From contig JAEZKZ010000050.1 of the NCBI GenBank assembly GCA_023415305.1, forward strand, positions 1-64,000: a stretch of 64,000 nucleotides of DNA, read 5' to 3'. The notes under the pieces are model-generated. The model was not told where the DNA came from. It worked only from the letters and a program-made list of their open reading frames with translations, and made no database searches. This document shows positions 8,776 through 17,470 of the stretch, one piece after another (the stretch's first letter is position 1; each line of letters starts with the position of its first letter). This stretch comes from Bacillota bacterium (lineage in GTDB: Bacteria > Bacillota > Clostridia > Acetivibrionales > DSM-1351). A program made the translations under genes and the position numbers.

Positions 8776-9142
8776 TAAAATTGATTTGATTTTTAAAATG
8801 CTGAAGAACAAGTTTATCATTTAGAACGCGAATACAAAATATCGTTATCTATTATACTAGTACGTGAGTATAAATACAATTAATGGAAAGCATAGTTAAA
8901 AGAGCTTGCTGAAATTGTAGATAAACAACAATTATTTTGGCCGTCAAAGTGACAGGATGTCACTTTGAGCTGCATGCGAGACCTGGATGGTCGAAGTCGC
9001 AGCGGCGGCAGTAGAAATACTTGTTGTGAATCAAAACAAATTCAAGCAAGCTCTTTGTGTGCAAACCATTAATTGTATTATGTACGGGAGTACTCAAATA
9101 ATGATATCCATTAATCTCTGTTATTAATTCAAATCAATTTTA
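8776..9142. repeat. Large nested imperfect palindrome filling the murC-fabZ gap
   Basis: The 421-bp gap between convergent genes folds onto itself. Outermost AAAATTGATTTGA (8778) pairs with TCAAATCAATTTT (9128). Next ATATCGTTAT pairs with ATGATAT, then AATACAATTAATGG (8873) with CCATTAATTGTATT (9066), AGAGCTTGCT with AGCAAGCTCT, and an AACAACAA-type arm with its partner near 9020. Inside sit two compact hairpins: CAAAGTGACA/TGTCACTTTG (8945-8967) and a GC-rich one at about 8970-9003 (GCGA/TCGC, GACC/GGTC). It may be a MITE-like insertion, a bidirectional terminator region or a structured RNA. No coding potential was seen. Confidence 0.75.
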
Positions 9143-9143
9143 C

Positions 9144-9572
9144 TCAAGCCTTGGTCATCGCAATTTTAATCTCACCTTCGGCCGCAACTTTACCATCAAC
9201 AGTCGCTTTTACCTTTGCCTTGACTACTCCCATTTTTGCCATTAATATCTCTGCCTCCAGCTGCAGGATATCTCCGGGCTGAACCTGATACTTAAATTTA
9301 AATGACTCTATACTTGCGAATACACCCAGCTTGCCCTTGTTTTCCTCCTGTACCGCAACTGCAATTCCGGCGGTCTGTGCGAGAGCTTCTACAATCAATA
9401 CTCCAGGCATTATAGGGTAATCGGGAAAGTGTCCCTGAAAAAACGGTTCATTGACAGTGACATTTTTTATTCCTACAGCTCTTTTACCAGGTTCCAGTTC
9501 TACTACTTTATCAACCAGCAAAAAAGGATATCTGTGGGGAAGAATTTGTTTTATTTCTTGGATTGTCAACAT
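9144..9572 (-). CDS. fabZ: (3R)-hydroxyacyl-ACP dehydratase FabZ
   Basis: Hot-dog-fold dehydratase of type II fatty acid synthesis. The 142 residues match the family length of 140-155. HRYPFLLVD (13-21) and GHFPDYPIMPGV with His48, then Glu62 in IVEALAQ, form the catalytic pair. AGAGGTG precedes the ATG. In Bacillus, fabZ also lies beside mbl and the flhO/flhP genes; the same neighbourhood is seen here, with a phosphodiester-glycosidase-like gene between. Confidence 0.97.
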   Translation of the reverse strand: MLTIQEIKQILPHRYPFLLVDKVVELEPGKRAVGIKNVTVNEPFFQGHFPDYPIMPGVLIVEALAQTAGIAVAVQEENKGKLGVFASIESFKFKYQVQPGDILQLEAEILMAKMGVVKAKVKATVDGKVAAEGEIKIAMTKA

Positions 9573-9704
9573 TCCAACACCTCTTAACTTTTAATTATGA
9601 CCAGGTAATATATTCTACAGCATTAAAACAAATTCCTTTTTTCCTGAAAATTTATTTTATCTTAATTTATTTAACTTATTTAATTTAATCTATTTTATTT
9701 TTAT

Positions 9705-10895
9705 TTATTTCAAATTTGTTTTGAGCTTGTTGTCCTTGAGCTTGACTATGAAGGCTCCAGCAACCGGACGCTCCATTCCCCGGTCGGAGGGTCTGTTTCT
9801 CAAGCGACCCTCAACGAATATCTGCGAAGTTGCGCCTCCATCCAACATGGCTGCCTCACTGACACCCAACTGAATAAGATATTCTGCCATTTCTTTTCCG
9901 GTAAGCCCTGCACTATACCCTGGCTGTCTCCCGTCAACCACCATGAACACCAGTCTGCCGTCAGCTTTAATTCCTATGGCTGTACGGGGGTCACGGTTCA
10001 GCAATGTGCCTGCCCACCTGTCCTTATCCGGCACAACAGCCTTTCCTCCGCTTACCAGCATACTTCCGCAGCTGTAGGCCTGATATCCCTCGCTGAAGTC
10101 AGGTTTCATTTCAATTACTAGAAAGTCTCCCTTCTTTATTCCTATTTCTTTTGGAAGTGAGGCTCTCTTACCATAAAAGCTGATGAGCTGGCTACCCTCT
10201 TTCAGTGCGACCTCAGTTTGATTTTCATAAATATCTGTAACTACATTATTTTCTATCCTCAGGGAGGTATTTTTAATTTCTGCTCTGTTTGAAGATCCAT
10301 ACTCGCTTGTATATAATACTATATTACCGTCCTTCCCTGTTCTGTTTAGTTTATTTATATTTATTTTCTTATTATTGTATGAAAAATATATGTTTGATAT
10401 GATTTTCTCAAAACGGGGGCCTTTATCATCCACAATAAGTACAGGATCATAGCCTGTCGCAGCCATGTAGAGCTTTCCATCTATAGCAGTCATCCCTACT
10501 GGATCTCCATACTCATAAAAGAAACCTCCGTTTATGGCTGCATAGGCTCCGGTTCTTTCAGAAATTTCAGATATTTTTTCAAAACCGAATACATTATCAT
10601 AGGAAAGGACGGGCTTAAATTCTATTCGCTCATCAGAGGGGTCAAATTCTATTGTGAAAATCTCCTGCTTATAACCGTTTATGTTTTCGGAAGAATGCCT
10701 GAACTCAATAGGAAAGGGCCTTACTTCTGATGGCTCAGCCGTATTCTGTGCTTCATTCCCGGTCACTGTCGCACTTCCCTGTGTTTCAGCTTTTTCCTTG
10801 TTATAAAATAAAAATTGCCCTACATAAAAAATAATGAAGGACAATGTTAATATTACTACTGAAATTATAATCATTTTATGATTATCTTTTTTCAT
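9705..10895 (-). CDS. Membrane-anchored phosphodiester glycosidase-like (NAGPA-type domain) protein
   Basis: 396 residues: one N-terminal membrane anchor (about residues 8-28, MIIISVVILTLSFIIFYVG), a polar linker, then a domain typical of the NAGPA / phosphodiester alpha-GlcNAcase family. Hallmarks are AAINGGFF, DPRTAIGIKADGRLVFMVV, DGRQPGYSAGLT and AAMLDGGATSQIFVEGR. Family members cleave or bind glycan phosphodiesters at the cell surface; the substrate here is unknown. Start ATG 10895 has GGAGGAG 7 bases before it, which excludes the upstream in-frame start at 10919. It overlaps the preceding rod-protein gene by 14 bases, suggesting translational coupling to the flagellar group. Confidence 0.85.
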   Translation of the reverse strand: MKKDNHKMIIISVVILTLSFIIFYVGQFLFYNKEKAETQGSATVTGNEAQNTAEPSEVRPFPIEFRHSSENINGYKQEIFTIEFDPSDERIEFKPVLSYDNVFGFEKISEISERTGAYAAINGGFFYEYGDPVGMTAIDGKLYMAATGYDPVLIVDDKGPRFEKIISNIYFSYNNKKININKLNRTGKDGNIVLYTSEYGSSNRAEIKNTSLRIENNVVTDIYENQTEVALKEGSQLISFYGKRASLPKEIGIKKGDFLVIEMKPDFSEGYQAYSCGSMLVSGGKAVVPDKDRWAGTLLNRDPRTAIGIKADGRLVFMVVDGRQPGYSAGLTGKEMAEYLIQLGVSEAAMLDGGATSQIFVEGRLRNRPSDRGMERPVAGAFIVKLKDNKLKTNLK

Positions 10896-11280
10896 CCACA
10901 ACTCCTCCGGCAGCATCATTGGAGCTTTCAGTTTTTAAATACTGTTTTGATAACTGCTTGTACATGTACTCTCCCAGACCGATTCCTTTTTGCGATATTG
11001 TTTCTACCAGAGTTTCATCCATCATGGTATTATACATTTCAGTACCGTAGTCACTTTTCAGATAATCTGATTCAGGCACTGTAGCCTTCATCTGCTTGTA
11101 CATCATATTTAGAAAAATACCTTCAAATTCTTTACAGACCTGCTTAAGCTGTGCCTCTTCACCGTTTTCAACGGCAGCCTTCAGCCTTTTCTCAAAGTCA
11201 TTATCGGCCGAGTTGGTTTTGTAGTTTTGCGCACTGTCAACAGAGCCTCTGGAATCTAAATTTACACCGTTAATCCCCAT
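10882..11280 (-). CDS. FlgJ N-domain-like flagellar rod-binding protein
   Basis: 132 residues matching the rod-binding domain of FlgJ without the muramidase half, as in most Firmicutes. Key stretch: LKQVCKEFEGIFLNMMYKQM, then DYLKSDYGTEMYNTMMDE and GIGLGEYMYKQL. It probably caps or helps assemble the flagellar rod through the wall. The ATG at 11280 has GGGGGA 5 bases upstream, supplied by the repeated leader element; an in-frame ATG at 11292 lies inside that element and is rejected. It overlaps the next gene by 14 bases and follows flgG by about 130 bases. Confidence 0.9.
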   Translation of the reverse strand: MGINGVNLDSRGSVDSAQNYKTNSADNDFEKRLKAAVENGEEAQLKQVCKEFEGIFLNMMYKQMKATVPESDYLKSDYGTEMYNTMMDETLVETISQKGIGLGEYMYKQLSKQYLKTESSNDAAGGVVDEKR

Positions 11281-11326
11281 ACTATCCCCCATCTACGCGC
11301 AGAGTGCGTATGCAATTAGTAATAAA
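11281..11326 (-). repeat. Leader repeat, copy 1 (before rod-protein gene)
   Basis: On the minus strand: TTATTACTAATTGCATACGC, a small hairpin, then GCGCGTAGATGGGGGATAGT directly joined to the ATG. It shares its layout with copies at 15705-15753, 18095-18142 and 22917-22967 and supplies the Shine-Dalgarno site. A short CCGC/GCGG hairpin with a T-run lies just upstream of it on this strand. Confidence 0.75.
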
Positions 11327-11410
11327 AAGCCGCTTAGCGGGTTTTTACTGCGTGAAATACACGATGACTTACAAAATGTATTTTTCACGCCATCTCCAAT
11401 CCGAGTCTAA

Positions 11411-12223
11411 CTATCTCTTCAGGTTATTCGCAATCTGAAGCATATCATCTGATTGCTGAATAGCTTTTGAGCTTATTTCATATGCCCTTTGAGCAACTAT
11501 GAGTTTTACCATTTCATCTACTACCGAAACATTTGAGGATTCAAGGTAATATTGAGAAATGGTACTCTTTCCTGTTGTATCCTCGCTTGCCTGAACAGGT
11601 TCACCAGTTGCGGAATTTCTCTCAAACAGGTTTTTTCCCGTTGCCTCCAATGCATACTTGTTTGGGAAGTGTACCACACCTAAGGTTTGATCCAGAGATA
11701 CGGTTTCTCCTTCTGCATTTTTATAGCTCAGTAGCCCTTGCGGTGAAACTGTGAGAGTGGATACATCAACATCAGTATCGAATATTATTTCCTGCTCGGC
11801 ATCATCTAATACCGAGTATCCGTCTGAGGTTGTCAATTTTCTCAAGCCATCCTCTGTAACACTTATTTTAAATGAGCCATCTCTGGTATATCTTATTTCT
11901 TCATCTGAACACAATATTGTAAAAAAGCCTTCACCCTCAATTGCAAAATCAAGGGGAGAATCTGTTTTATCCACATTACCTGATTCAAAATTTCTTACTG
12001 TAGCATTGACTGCCGTTCCGTGGCCGACCTGAAGATTAACCGGTTTCCCACTATTATCCAACACATAGGCCCTTCCCATGGTTTCATACAGAAGGTCCTT
12101 GAACTCTGCTCTTTCTTTTTTATAGCCTGTTGTATTTACATTTGCCAGGTTATTTGAAATAACATCCACATTGAACTGTTGGGCTTTCATACCGGAACCC
12201 GCTGTCCACAATGCTCTCATCAT
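11411..12223 (-). CDS. flgG: Flagellar hook-basal body (distal rod) protein FlgG / FlhP-type
   Basis: Rod/hook axial protein exported by the flagellar type III apparatus. The 270 residues carry the N-terminal rod motif WTAGSGMKAQQFNVDVISNN followed by LANVNTTGYKK, and the C-terminal heptad region MVKLIVAQRAYEISSKAIQ ending in ANNLKR, both diagnostic. Two adjacent ATG codons (12223, 12220) follow AGGAGG; either can serve. It is co-directional with flgF, 29 bases after its stop. Proximity to mbl parallels the B. subtilis mbl-flhO-flhP order. Confidence 0.93.
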   Translation of the reverse strand: MMRALWTAGSGMKAQQFNVDVISNNLANVNTTGYKKERAEFKDLLYETMGRAYVLDNSGKPVNLQVGHGTAVNATVRNFESGNVDKTDSPLDFAIEGEGFFTILCSDEEIRYTRDGSFKISVTEDGLRKLTTSDGYSVLDDAEQEIIFDTDVDVSTLTVSPQGLLSYKNAEGETVSLDQTLGVVHFPNKYALEATGKNLFERNSATGEPVQASEDTTGKSTISQYYLESSNVSVVDEMVKLIVAQRAYEISSKAIQQSDDMLQIANNLKR

Positions 12224-12252
12224 AATTTTTATCCTCCTAAGGCAATAAAATA

Positions 12253-13041
12253 TTATCTGACAACTCCAACCTCATTCACTGCCTTTTCCAACAGGGAATC
12301 CTGTGACTGAAGTATCTTTTGATTTGCTTCATATGCCCTCATTACTGTAATCATGTCAACCATTTCGTCTATAACATTTACATTTGATGCTTCAGTGAAG
12401 CCCTGCAATACTGTACCAGTAAAATCGGAGGTTTCACTTCCGGCATTTTCCAATAAATTATCGCCGAATTTTCTCAGCTTGGTACCGTCAACAAACTGGG
12501 TTATTTTGAGTGTGTCTACAATAGTACCATTCTGAACAATATTTCCTTTATCATCCACAGAGAAGGCACCCGGTTCAAGAGTTATCGGGCCATTCTGACC
12601 CAATACAAGATTACCATCTCTTGTAGCCAATTGATTATTTGAATTTAATACAAAGGAACCATCCTTTGTATAATACTCTTTCATTTCACCGTCACCGGAA
12701 GGGACAGCCACCCCGATAGTAAAAAACGCAGGACTTGCTGCTGCTGAAGTGTTGTCGTCACTGATAGCTATATCCAATGTGTTATTTGTCTGATTCAGTT
12801 GACCCTGAGTAAAGTATGTAAATATTTCTCCAACATCACTGCTCAGTTCCATTGATCCAATGTTTGACGAGTTTTTTGTATCATTTATTCTTTTGGTCAG
12901 CAAGTCGGGAAAGCTTTCAAAGACTACAGTATCCTTTTTATAGCCTGTAGTATTAACATTTGCCATGTTATTGGTGATAACATCCATTTTTTTGCTGTTT
13001 GCAATCATGCTCCAGGCTGAAGTATATAACCCTCTTATCAT
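12253..13041 (-). CDS. flgF: Flagellar basal-body rod protein FlgF / FlhO-type
   Basis: 262 residues with the same axial-protein ends as its neighbour: MDVITNNMANVNTTGYKKD near the N-terminus and MVDMITVMRAYEANQKILQ near the C-terminus. It would be a proximal rod component. GAGGAG precedes the ATG. It is the first gene of the flgF-flgG-rod protein group. Assignment as FlgF/FlhO rather than FlgG rests on gene order and the divergent middle region. Confidence 0.88.
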   Translation of the reverse strand: MIRGLYTSAWSMIANSKKMDVITNNMANVNTTGYKKDTVVFESFPDLLTKRINDTKNSSNIGSMELSSDVGEIFTYFTQGQLNQTNNTLDIAISDDNTSAAASPAFFTIGVAVPSGDGEMKEYYTKDGSFVLNSNNQLATRDGNLVLGQNGPITLEPGAFSVDDKGNIVQNGTIVDTLKITQFVDGTKLRKFGDNLLENAGSETSDFTGTVLQGFTEASNVNVIDEMVDMITVMRAYEANQKILQSQDSLLEKAVNEVGVVR

Positions 13042-13169
13042 GAGAATTCTCCTCGTTAAAAAGTCATCACTTGTTTATCGGTTATAATTAATAATTACTT
13101 AATAATAATTTTACTCGTACCCATAGAAGGAGGGTGCGTTCATTCAAATTAATATATATTATGATATTA

Positions 13170-13208
13170 AAAAGGGGCTAGCCGATATTTTCAAAGCTAG
13201 CCCGTATT
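13170..13208 (-). terminator. Terminator of mbl/mreB
   Basis: GGGCTAGC (13196-13203) and GCTAGCCC (13175-13182) form an 8-bp stem with a 13-base loop; on the minus strand CTTTTT follows. It lies about 15 bases past the mbl stop and separates it from flgF. Confidence 0.88.
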
Positions 13209-13219
13209 TTTATTAACAT

Positions 13220-14248
13220 TTATCTCTTGTAATTACCTCTGCTTTCAGATAAAGCGGATTCTTCTATTGCCTCGATATTATCCAGTGCCTTTCCTGTTCC
13301 AAGTGCAACACACGATATTGAATCGTCAGCAATTATGACATTAATACCGGTTTTTTCCTGGAGAAGCTTATCCAAACCGTAGATTAGGCTTCCTCCTCCG
13401 GTCATGACTATTCCCCTGTCACTGATATCGGCAGCCAACTCAGGCGGAGTTCTTTCAAGAACGGAATGAACCGCCTCTACAATGCTGGATATGGGCTCCT
13501 CAAGAGCTTCCATCATTTCGGTAGAAGAAATGGTTATGGTTTTTGGAAGGCCGGAAATAAGGTTTCTTCCTCTTATGTCCATGGTAACTTCCTGTACTCT
13601 TGGGAAAACTGTACCAATGTTTATTTTAAGTTCTTCAGCCGTTCTCTCACCAATCATGATATTGTGTTTTTTACGCATGTATCTGACAATAGCTTCGTCA
13701 AACTTGTCTCCGGCAACCTTTATAGATGTACTTACAACTGTTCCCCCAAGGGAAATTACAGCTATGTCGGTAGTACCGCCGCCCATATCAACGACCATAC
13801 TTCCGCAAGCTTTTGCTATATCTATTCCCGCACCTATAGCAGCAGCAATAGGTTCTTCAATCAAATATGTCTTTCTGGCACCGGCCTGCATGGAGGCATC
13901 TATAACAGCACGTTTTTCAACTTCTGTAACCCCGCTTGGTACACAAACCATTATTCTCGGTTTAAAAAACTTTCTGCTGCCCGTTACCTTGTTTATGAAG
14001 TATTTCAGCATACGCTCAGTTATGTCATAATCTGAAATAACACCTTCTCTTAAAGGTCTGATAGCAACAATATTGCCAGGTGTTCTTCCCAGCATTCTTC
14101 TTGCCTCTTCTCCAACAGCTAATAATTTGTTTGTATTTTTATCTATAGCTACAACGGAAGGTTCTCTTAGAACGATACCCTTCCCCTTAATATAAACGAG
14201 CACTGAAGCTGTTCCCAAATCTATACCAATGTCCTGTCCAAAACCCAA
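13220..14248 (-). CDS. mbl: MreB/Mbl-family actin-like rod-shape protein
   Basis: Bacterial actin that guides lateral wall synthesis. About 342 residues; ATPase motifs are DIGIDLGTASVLVY (phosphate 1), VVDMGGGTTDIAVI (phosphate 2) and GIVMTGGGSLIYGLD (adenosine). LERTPPELAADISDRG is strongly Mbl/MreB-like. The likely start is TTG at 14248, preceded by AAGGGAG, giving MGFGQDIGIDLG; the longer GTG-started frame at 14269 would translate through the ribosome-binding site. Position next to flhO/flhP-like genes argues for Mbl rather than the MreB of mreBCD clusters. Confidence 0.93.
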   Translation of the reverse strand: MGFGQDIGIDLGTASVLVYIKGKGIVLREPSVVAIDKNTNKLLAVGEEARRMLGRTPGNIVAIRPLREGVISDYDITERMLKYFINKVTGSRKFFKPRIMVCVPSGVTEVEKRAVIDASMQAGARKTYLIEEPIAAAIGAGIDIAKACGSMVVDMGGGTTDIAVISLGGTVVSTSIKVAGDKFDEAIVRYMRKKHNIMIGERTAEELKINIGTVFPRVQEVTMDIRGRNLISGLPKTITISSTEMMEALEEPISSIVEAVHSVLERTPPELAADISDRGIVMTGGGSLIYGLDKLLQEKTGINVIIADDSISCVALGTGKALDNIEAIEESALSESRGNYKR

Positions 14249-14513
14249 ATATAACAACTCCCTTAACACAATTTGATAAATTTAACAAAAATATATATCA
14301 ACTATATATTCATTGGTTCCGTTAAAAAATTACAAATATTCAAGTTAAAAATTATCTATTATTTATATTATCATATAAAATTAATTATGCAATATTTTTG
14401 TAAGCTTTTGATACCTTATGGTAACTTTATTTGATTTTTGTAATTTTTTTACATATAATTTGGTACGGAGAACCGCACATTACAAAAGATCAGGCTAAAA
14501 CCGGGAGACTAAA

Positions 14514-15704
14514 TTACAGTGCTATTTTGTCCAATATATTGTTTATTTTTGCTATGGCTATTCCGTAGTTGCAAATAGGCACATTCTGTTCCTGTGCCAT
14601 AGTTATTCTGGTGAGGACGTATTTTCTGTTAAACATGCAGCAGCCACACTGGATGACAAGAGAATACTTTGATAAGTCCTTTGGAAAATCAGTGCCGCTT
14701 ACTATATCGACAGTGAGATTTTCTCCGGCTTTTTTTCTTAGAAGCCGAGGTAGCTGGATACGTCCGATGTCTTCACCCAGCGGCGCATGGGTGCAGGCCT
14801 CAGCAATAAGAACCGCTGAAGATTCAGTTAATTTTTCTATTGCTTCAGCTCCCTTTACATATTCTGTAATATCCCCTTTGTACTCAGCAAATAAAACAGA
14901 GAATGACGTCAGCAAACTTTCGGCTGGTTTTAAAGCATATACCTTGCTGAACACCTGGGAATCGGTAATTATCAGTTTAGGCGGCTTAACCAAGGTTTTC
15001 AGTGCCTGTTCAAGCCTATCGGTGGTTACGCTCAGAACAAGGCATTTATTGTCCAGCAGGTCACGGATTATCTGAACCTGCGGCAGTATAAGTCTACCCT
15101 TGGGAGCCTGTATATCCTGGGGCATGACCAGCAACACCAGGTCACCGTCCTTTACAAGGTGGGAGGTTATGCTTTTTACCTCGAAATTCTCCGGAACTGC
15201 TCTTATCAATTCTTCTCTTACTTTTTCCAATCCGGTTTTTTCTTTTGCGCTGATGATTATTGGTATTAATCCGAAGGCAGTCTTTACGGCAACGGATATC
15301 TCCGCTGAATTATTTATTATATCAGCCTTGTTTATTACAGGAATTACAGGTATATTTCTTTTTTTAAGCTCTTCAATCCATTCCTTCTCGTAGGAAAGCT
15401 CAGTTTCACAAAAAAATACAATGGCCACATCTGTCTTATCAACTGCTTTCCGTGTTTTCTCAATACGCATTTCACCAAGAGTTCCCTCATCATCGAAGCC
15501 GGCTGTATCTATGAACATAACGGGACCAACAGGGTGCAGTTCCATCGCCTTGTATACCGGGTCAGTTGTAGTTCCGGCTATTTCCGACACCAGTGCAATA
15601 TCCTGTCCTGTTATTGCATTTATCAATGAAGATTTACCACTGTTTCTTCTTCCGTACAATGCTATGTGCAGCCTGTTTGCACCGGGTGTATTTGTAAGAC
15701 TCAT
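14514..15704 (-). CDS. hydF: [FeFe]-hydrogenase maturation GTPase HydF
   Basis: Scaffold that assembles the 2Fe subcluster and delivers it to hydrogenase. 396 residues: N-terminal GTPase (GRRNSGKSSLINA P-loop, AGTTTDPV switch I, DTAGFDDEG, NKAD), a dimerisation domain, and a C-terminal iron-sulfur domain whose ligands appear as EACTHAP and VIQCGCCMFNR (the C-x-H ... CxxC pattern). The ATG at 15704 is preceded by GGAGG from the leader repeat; an in-frame ATG at 15716 lies within that repeat. It follows hydG by 93 bases. Confidence 0.95.
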   Translation of the reverse strand: MSLTNTPGANRLHIALYGRRNSGKSSLINAITGQDIALVSEIAGTTTDPVYKAMELHPVGPVMFIDTAGFDDEGTLGEMRIEKTRKAVDKTDVAIVFFCETELSYEKEWIEELKKRNIPVIPVINKADIINNSAEISVAVKTAFGLIPIIISAKEKTGLEKVREELIRAVPENFEVKSITSHLVKDGDLVLLVMPQDIQAPKGRLILPQVQIIRDLLDNKCLVLSVTTDRLEQALKTLVKPPKLIITDSQVFSKVYALKPAESLLTSFSVLFAEYKGDITEYVKGAEAIEKLTESSAVLIAEACTHAPLGEDIGRIQLPRLLRKKAGENLTVDIVSGTDFPKDLSKYSLVIQCGCCMFNRKYVLTRITMAQEQNVPICNYGIAIAKINNILDKIAL

Positions 15705-15753
15705 ATTATCCTCCATCTACGCGCATAGCGCGTACATAAATAGTTATGAAAAT
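15705..15753 (-). repeat. Leader repeat, copy 2 (before hydF)
   Basis: Minus strand: TTTTCATAACTATTTATG, then TACGCGC-TAT-GCGCGTA (perfect 7-bp stem), then GATGGAGGATAAT joined to the hydF ATG. This is the best-formed hairpin of the four copies. It lies between hydG and hydF, so it may set HydF translation within the operon. Confidence 0.8.
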
Positions 15754-15797
15754 TTATATCCTTTACCGCTATAGGGAGAATAAAGGAGGCTCTCGGC

Positions 15798-17210
15798 CTA
15801 AAACCTGAAATCCCTCTTCCCCTGGTTGAGCTCGCTGAGATGCTCTTTCACTATCCTCTTTACATCGTTATTCTGGAGTGTATCAACCTCAGCAGCTATC
15901 ATTTTTTCCCCCTGAGTTTTTGTATCCTCCGAAGCATAGTCCTCAAGATATTCCTTGAGGGTCATTAAAGCGTTAGGCTGACAAACATTAGCAATTGCGC
16001 CGCTCTTGACCAGTCTCATAAATCTGTCGCCGGTCCTTCCCTCACGATAGCAGGCTGTACAGAAGCTTGGAATGTACCCCAGCTTTATCAGCCAGTTTAC
16101 TATCTCATCCAAGGTTCTAGTATCATTTACTTCAAATTGTGCTGAATTTTCCATCTCCTTTTCCACATAGCCTCCTACACTTGTTGATGAGCCCCCGCTA
16201 ATTTGAGAAACACCCAATTTAAGGCATTCTGCCCGTGTCTTCTCAGATTCTCTGGTTGACATGATAATGCCGGTGTATGGTACTGCAATACGAAGTATGG
16301 CAACAATCTTTTCAAATATCTCATCAGGAATGGCGTTGGAGTAATCATTGAGATTAACATCATCAGCCGGGCGAATACGCGGAACACTTATAGTATGCGG
16401 TCCGACGCCCATTGCGTCCTCAAGATGCTGCGCATGCATCAACAAGCCGACAAAATCATACTTATAGAGGTTCAGCCCAAACAATACTCCCAGCCCGACG
16501 TCATCAATTCCAGCTTCCATGGCACGGTCCATTGCCTCGGTATGATAAGCATAATTATGCTTTGGACCTTTGGGATGCAGGTACTCATATGTCGGCTTGT
16601 GGTAGGTCTCCTGAAACAAAATATAAGTTCCAATCCCGGCTTCCTTCAGCTTTTTATAGTTTTCAACTGTTGTAGCCGCTATGTTGACGTTTACACGACG
16701 GATTGCACCGTTCTTATGTTTTATGCCGTATATGGTTTTTATACTTTCAAGTACATACTCTATGGGGCAGTGTTCCGGGTCTTCACCGGTTTCAAGTGCA
16801 AGCCTCTTATGCCCCATATCCTGAAGTGCTATTACTTCCTTAACAATATCCTCCTGTGAAAGCTGCTTTCTGGCTATATGCTTGTTTGAGCCATGGTATG
16901 GACAGTAGCGGCATTCATTGATACAGTAGTTTGAAAGGTACAGCGGAGCAAACATTACTATACGATTTCCATAAAATCTTTTCTTTATATTCTCGGCCAA
17001 AGAATATATTCTGCTTTTTACATCTTCCAGATCACATTCCAGCAGAACAGCAGCGTCTTTATAGCTTAATCCCTTGAATTGTGCTGCTTTTTCAAGAATA
17101 TCTTCCAGTAGAGTCCTATTTCCCTTATTACAGACTGCGAACTCAAGAGTATCCAAAATCTCCTGATGGTTAATAAATTCAGTTGCTGCTTTTGATTTGC
17201 TGTTATACAT
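15798..17210 (-). CDS. hydG: [FeFe]-hydrogenase maturation radical SAM tyrosine lyase HydG
   Basis: Cleaves tyrosine to supply CO and cyanide ligands for the H-cluster. 470 residues with the radical SAM cluster motif CINECRYCPY (CxxxCxxC), core motifs ALETGEDPEHCP and SGGSSTSVGG, and the C-terminal auxiliary cluster site FCTACYREGRTGDRFM with VCQPNAL. Start ATG 17210 has GGAGG 8 bases upstream; the GTG at 17225 is itself part of that site. The preceding TM1266-type gene ends 15 bases before this ATG, so the two are coupled. Confidence 0.97.
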   Translation of the reverse strand: MYNSKSKAATEFINHQEILDTLEFAVCNKGNRTLLEDILEKAAQFKGLSYKDAAVLLECDLEDVKSRIYSLAENIKKRFYGNRIVMFAPLYLSNYCINECRYCPYHGSNKHIARKQLSQEDIVKEVIALQDMGHKRLALETGEDPEHCPIEYVLESIKTIYGIKHKNGAIRRVNVNIAATTVENYKKLKEAGIGTYILFQETYHKPTYEYLHPKGPKHNYAYHTEAMDRAMEAGIDDVGLGVLFGLNLYKYDFVGLLMHAQHLEDAMGVGPHTISVPRIRPADDVNLNDYSNAIPDEIFEKIVAILRIAVPYTGIIMSTRESEKTRAECLKLGVSQISGGSSTSVGGYVEKEMENSAQFEVNDTRTLDEIVNWLIKLGYIPSFCTACYREGRTGDRFMRLVKSGAIANVCQPNALMTLKEYLEDYASEDTKTQGEKMIAAEVDTLQNNDVKRIVKEHLSELNQGKRDFRF

Positions 17211-17224
17211 AGGTTTAACCTCCA

Positions 17225-17470
17225 CTATACCTTGGAATATACGGTTTTTATATTTACACCCGGGACCATCCCGAGTTTCCCGGAGAGGGAACTGATTATA
17301 TCATTCGGTGCATCAACAACAACACTTATGATGCACACACCCTTTTCCCTGTACGGAATCCCCATTCTACCGATTATATACTTTCCAAAATCATGCAGTA
17401 TCCCGTTAAGTCTGTCAGTTGACGACATATCATCAACTATAATGCCGATTAAAGCAATCCTGGTTTCCAT
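17225..17470 (-). CDS. TM1266-type iron-only hydrogenase system regulator
   Basis: 81-residue ACT/NikR-like small domain (METRIALIGIIVDD start, GMVPGVNIKTVYSKV end) of the family placed before hydE/hydG/hydF maturase genes and annotated as a putative iron-only hydrogenase regulator. GGAGG precedes the ATG. It has no DNA-binding segment of its own, so it may act as a ligand-sensing or oligomerising partner (inference). It is the first gene of the TM1266-hydG-hydF operon. Confidence 0.9.
   Translation of the reverse strand: METRIALIGIIVDDMSSTDRLNGILHDFGKYIIGRMGIPYREKGVCIISVVVDAPNDIISSLSGKLGMVPGVNIKTVYSKV

Noticed and set aside
13466..14035. Long plus-strand open frames opposite mbl (up to 189 codons)
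   Set aside because: They are antisense shadows of a clearly coding actin-like gene; the products show no domain and no ribosome-binding site.
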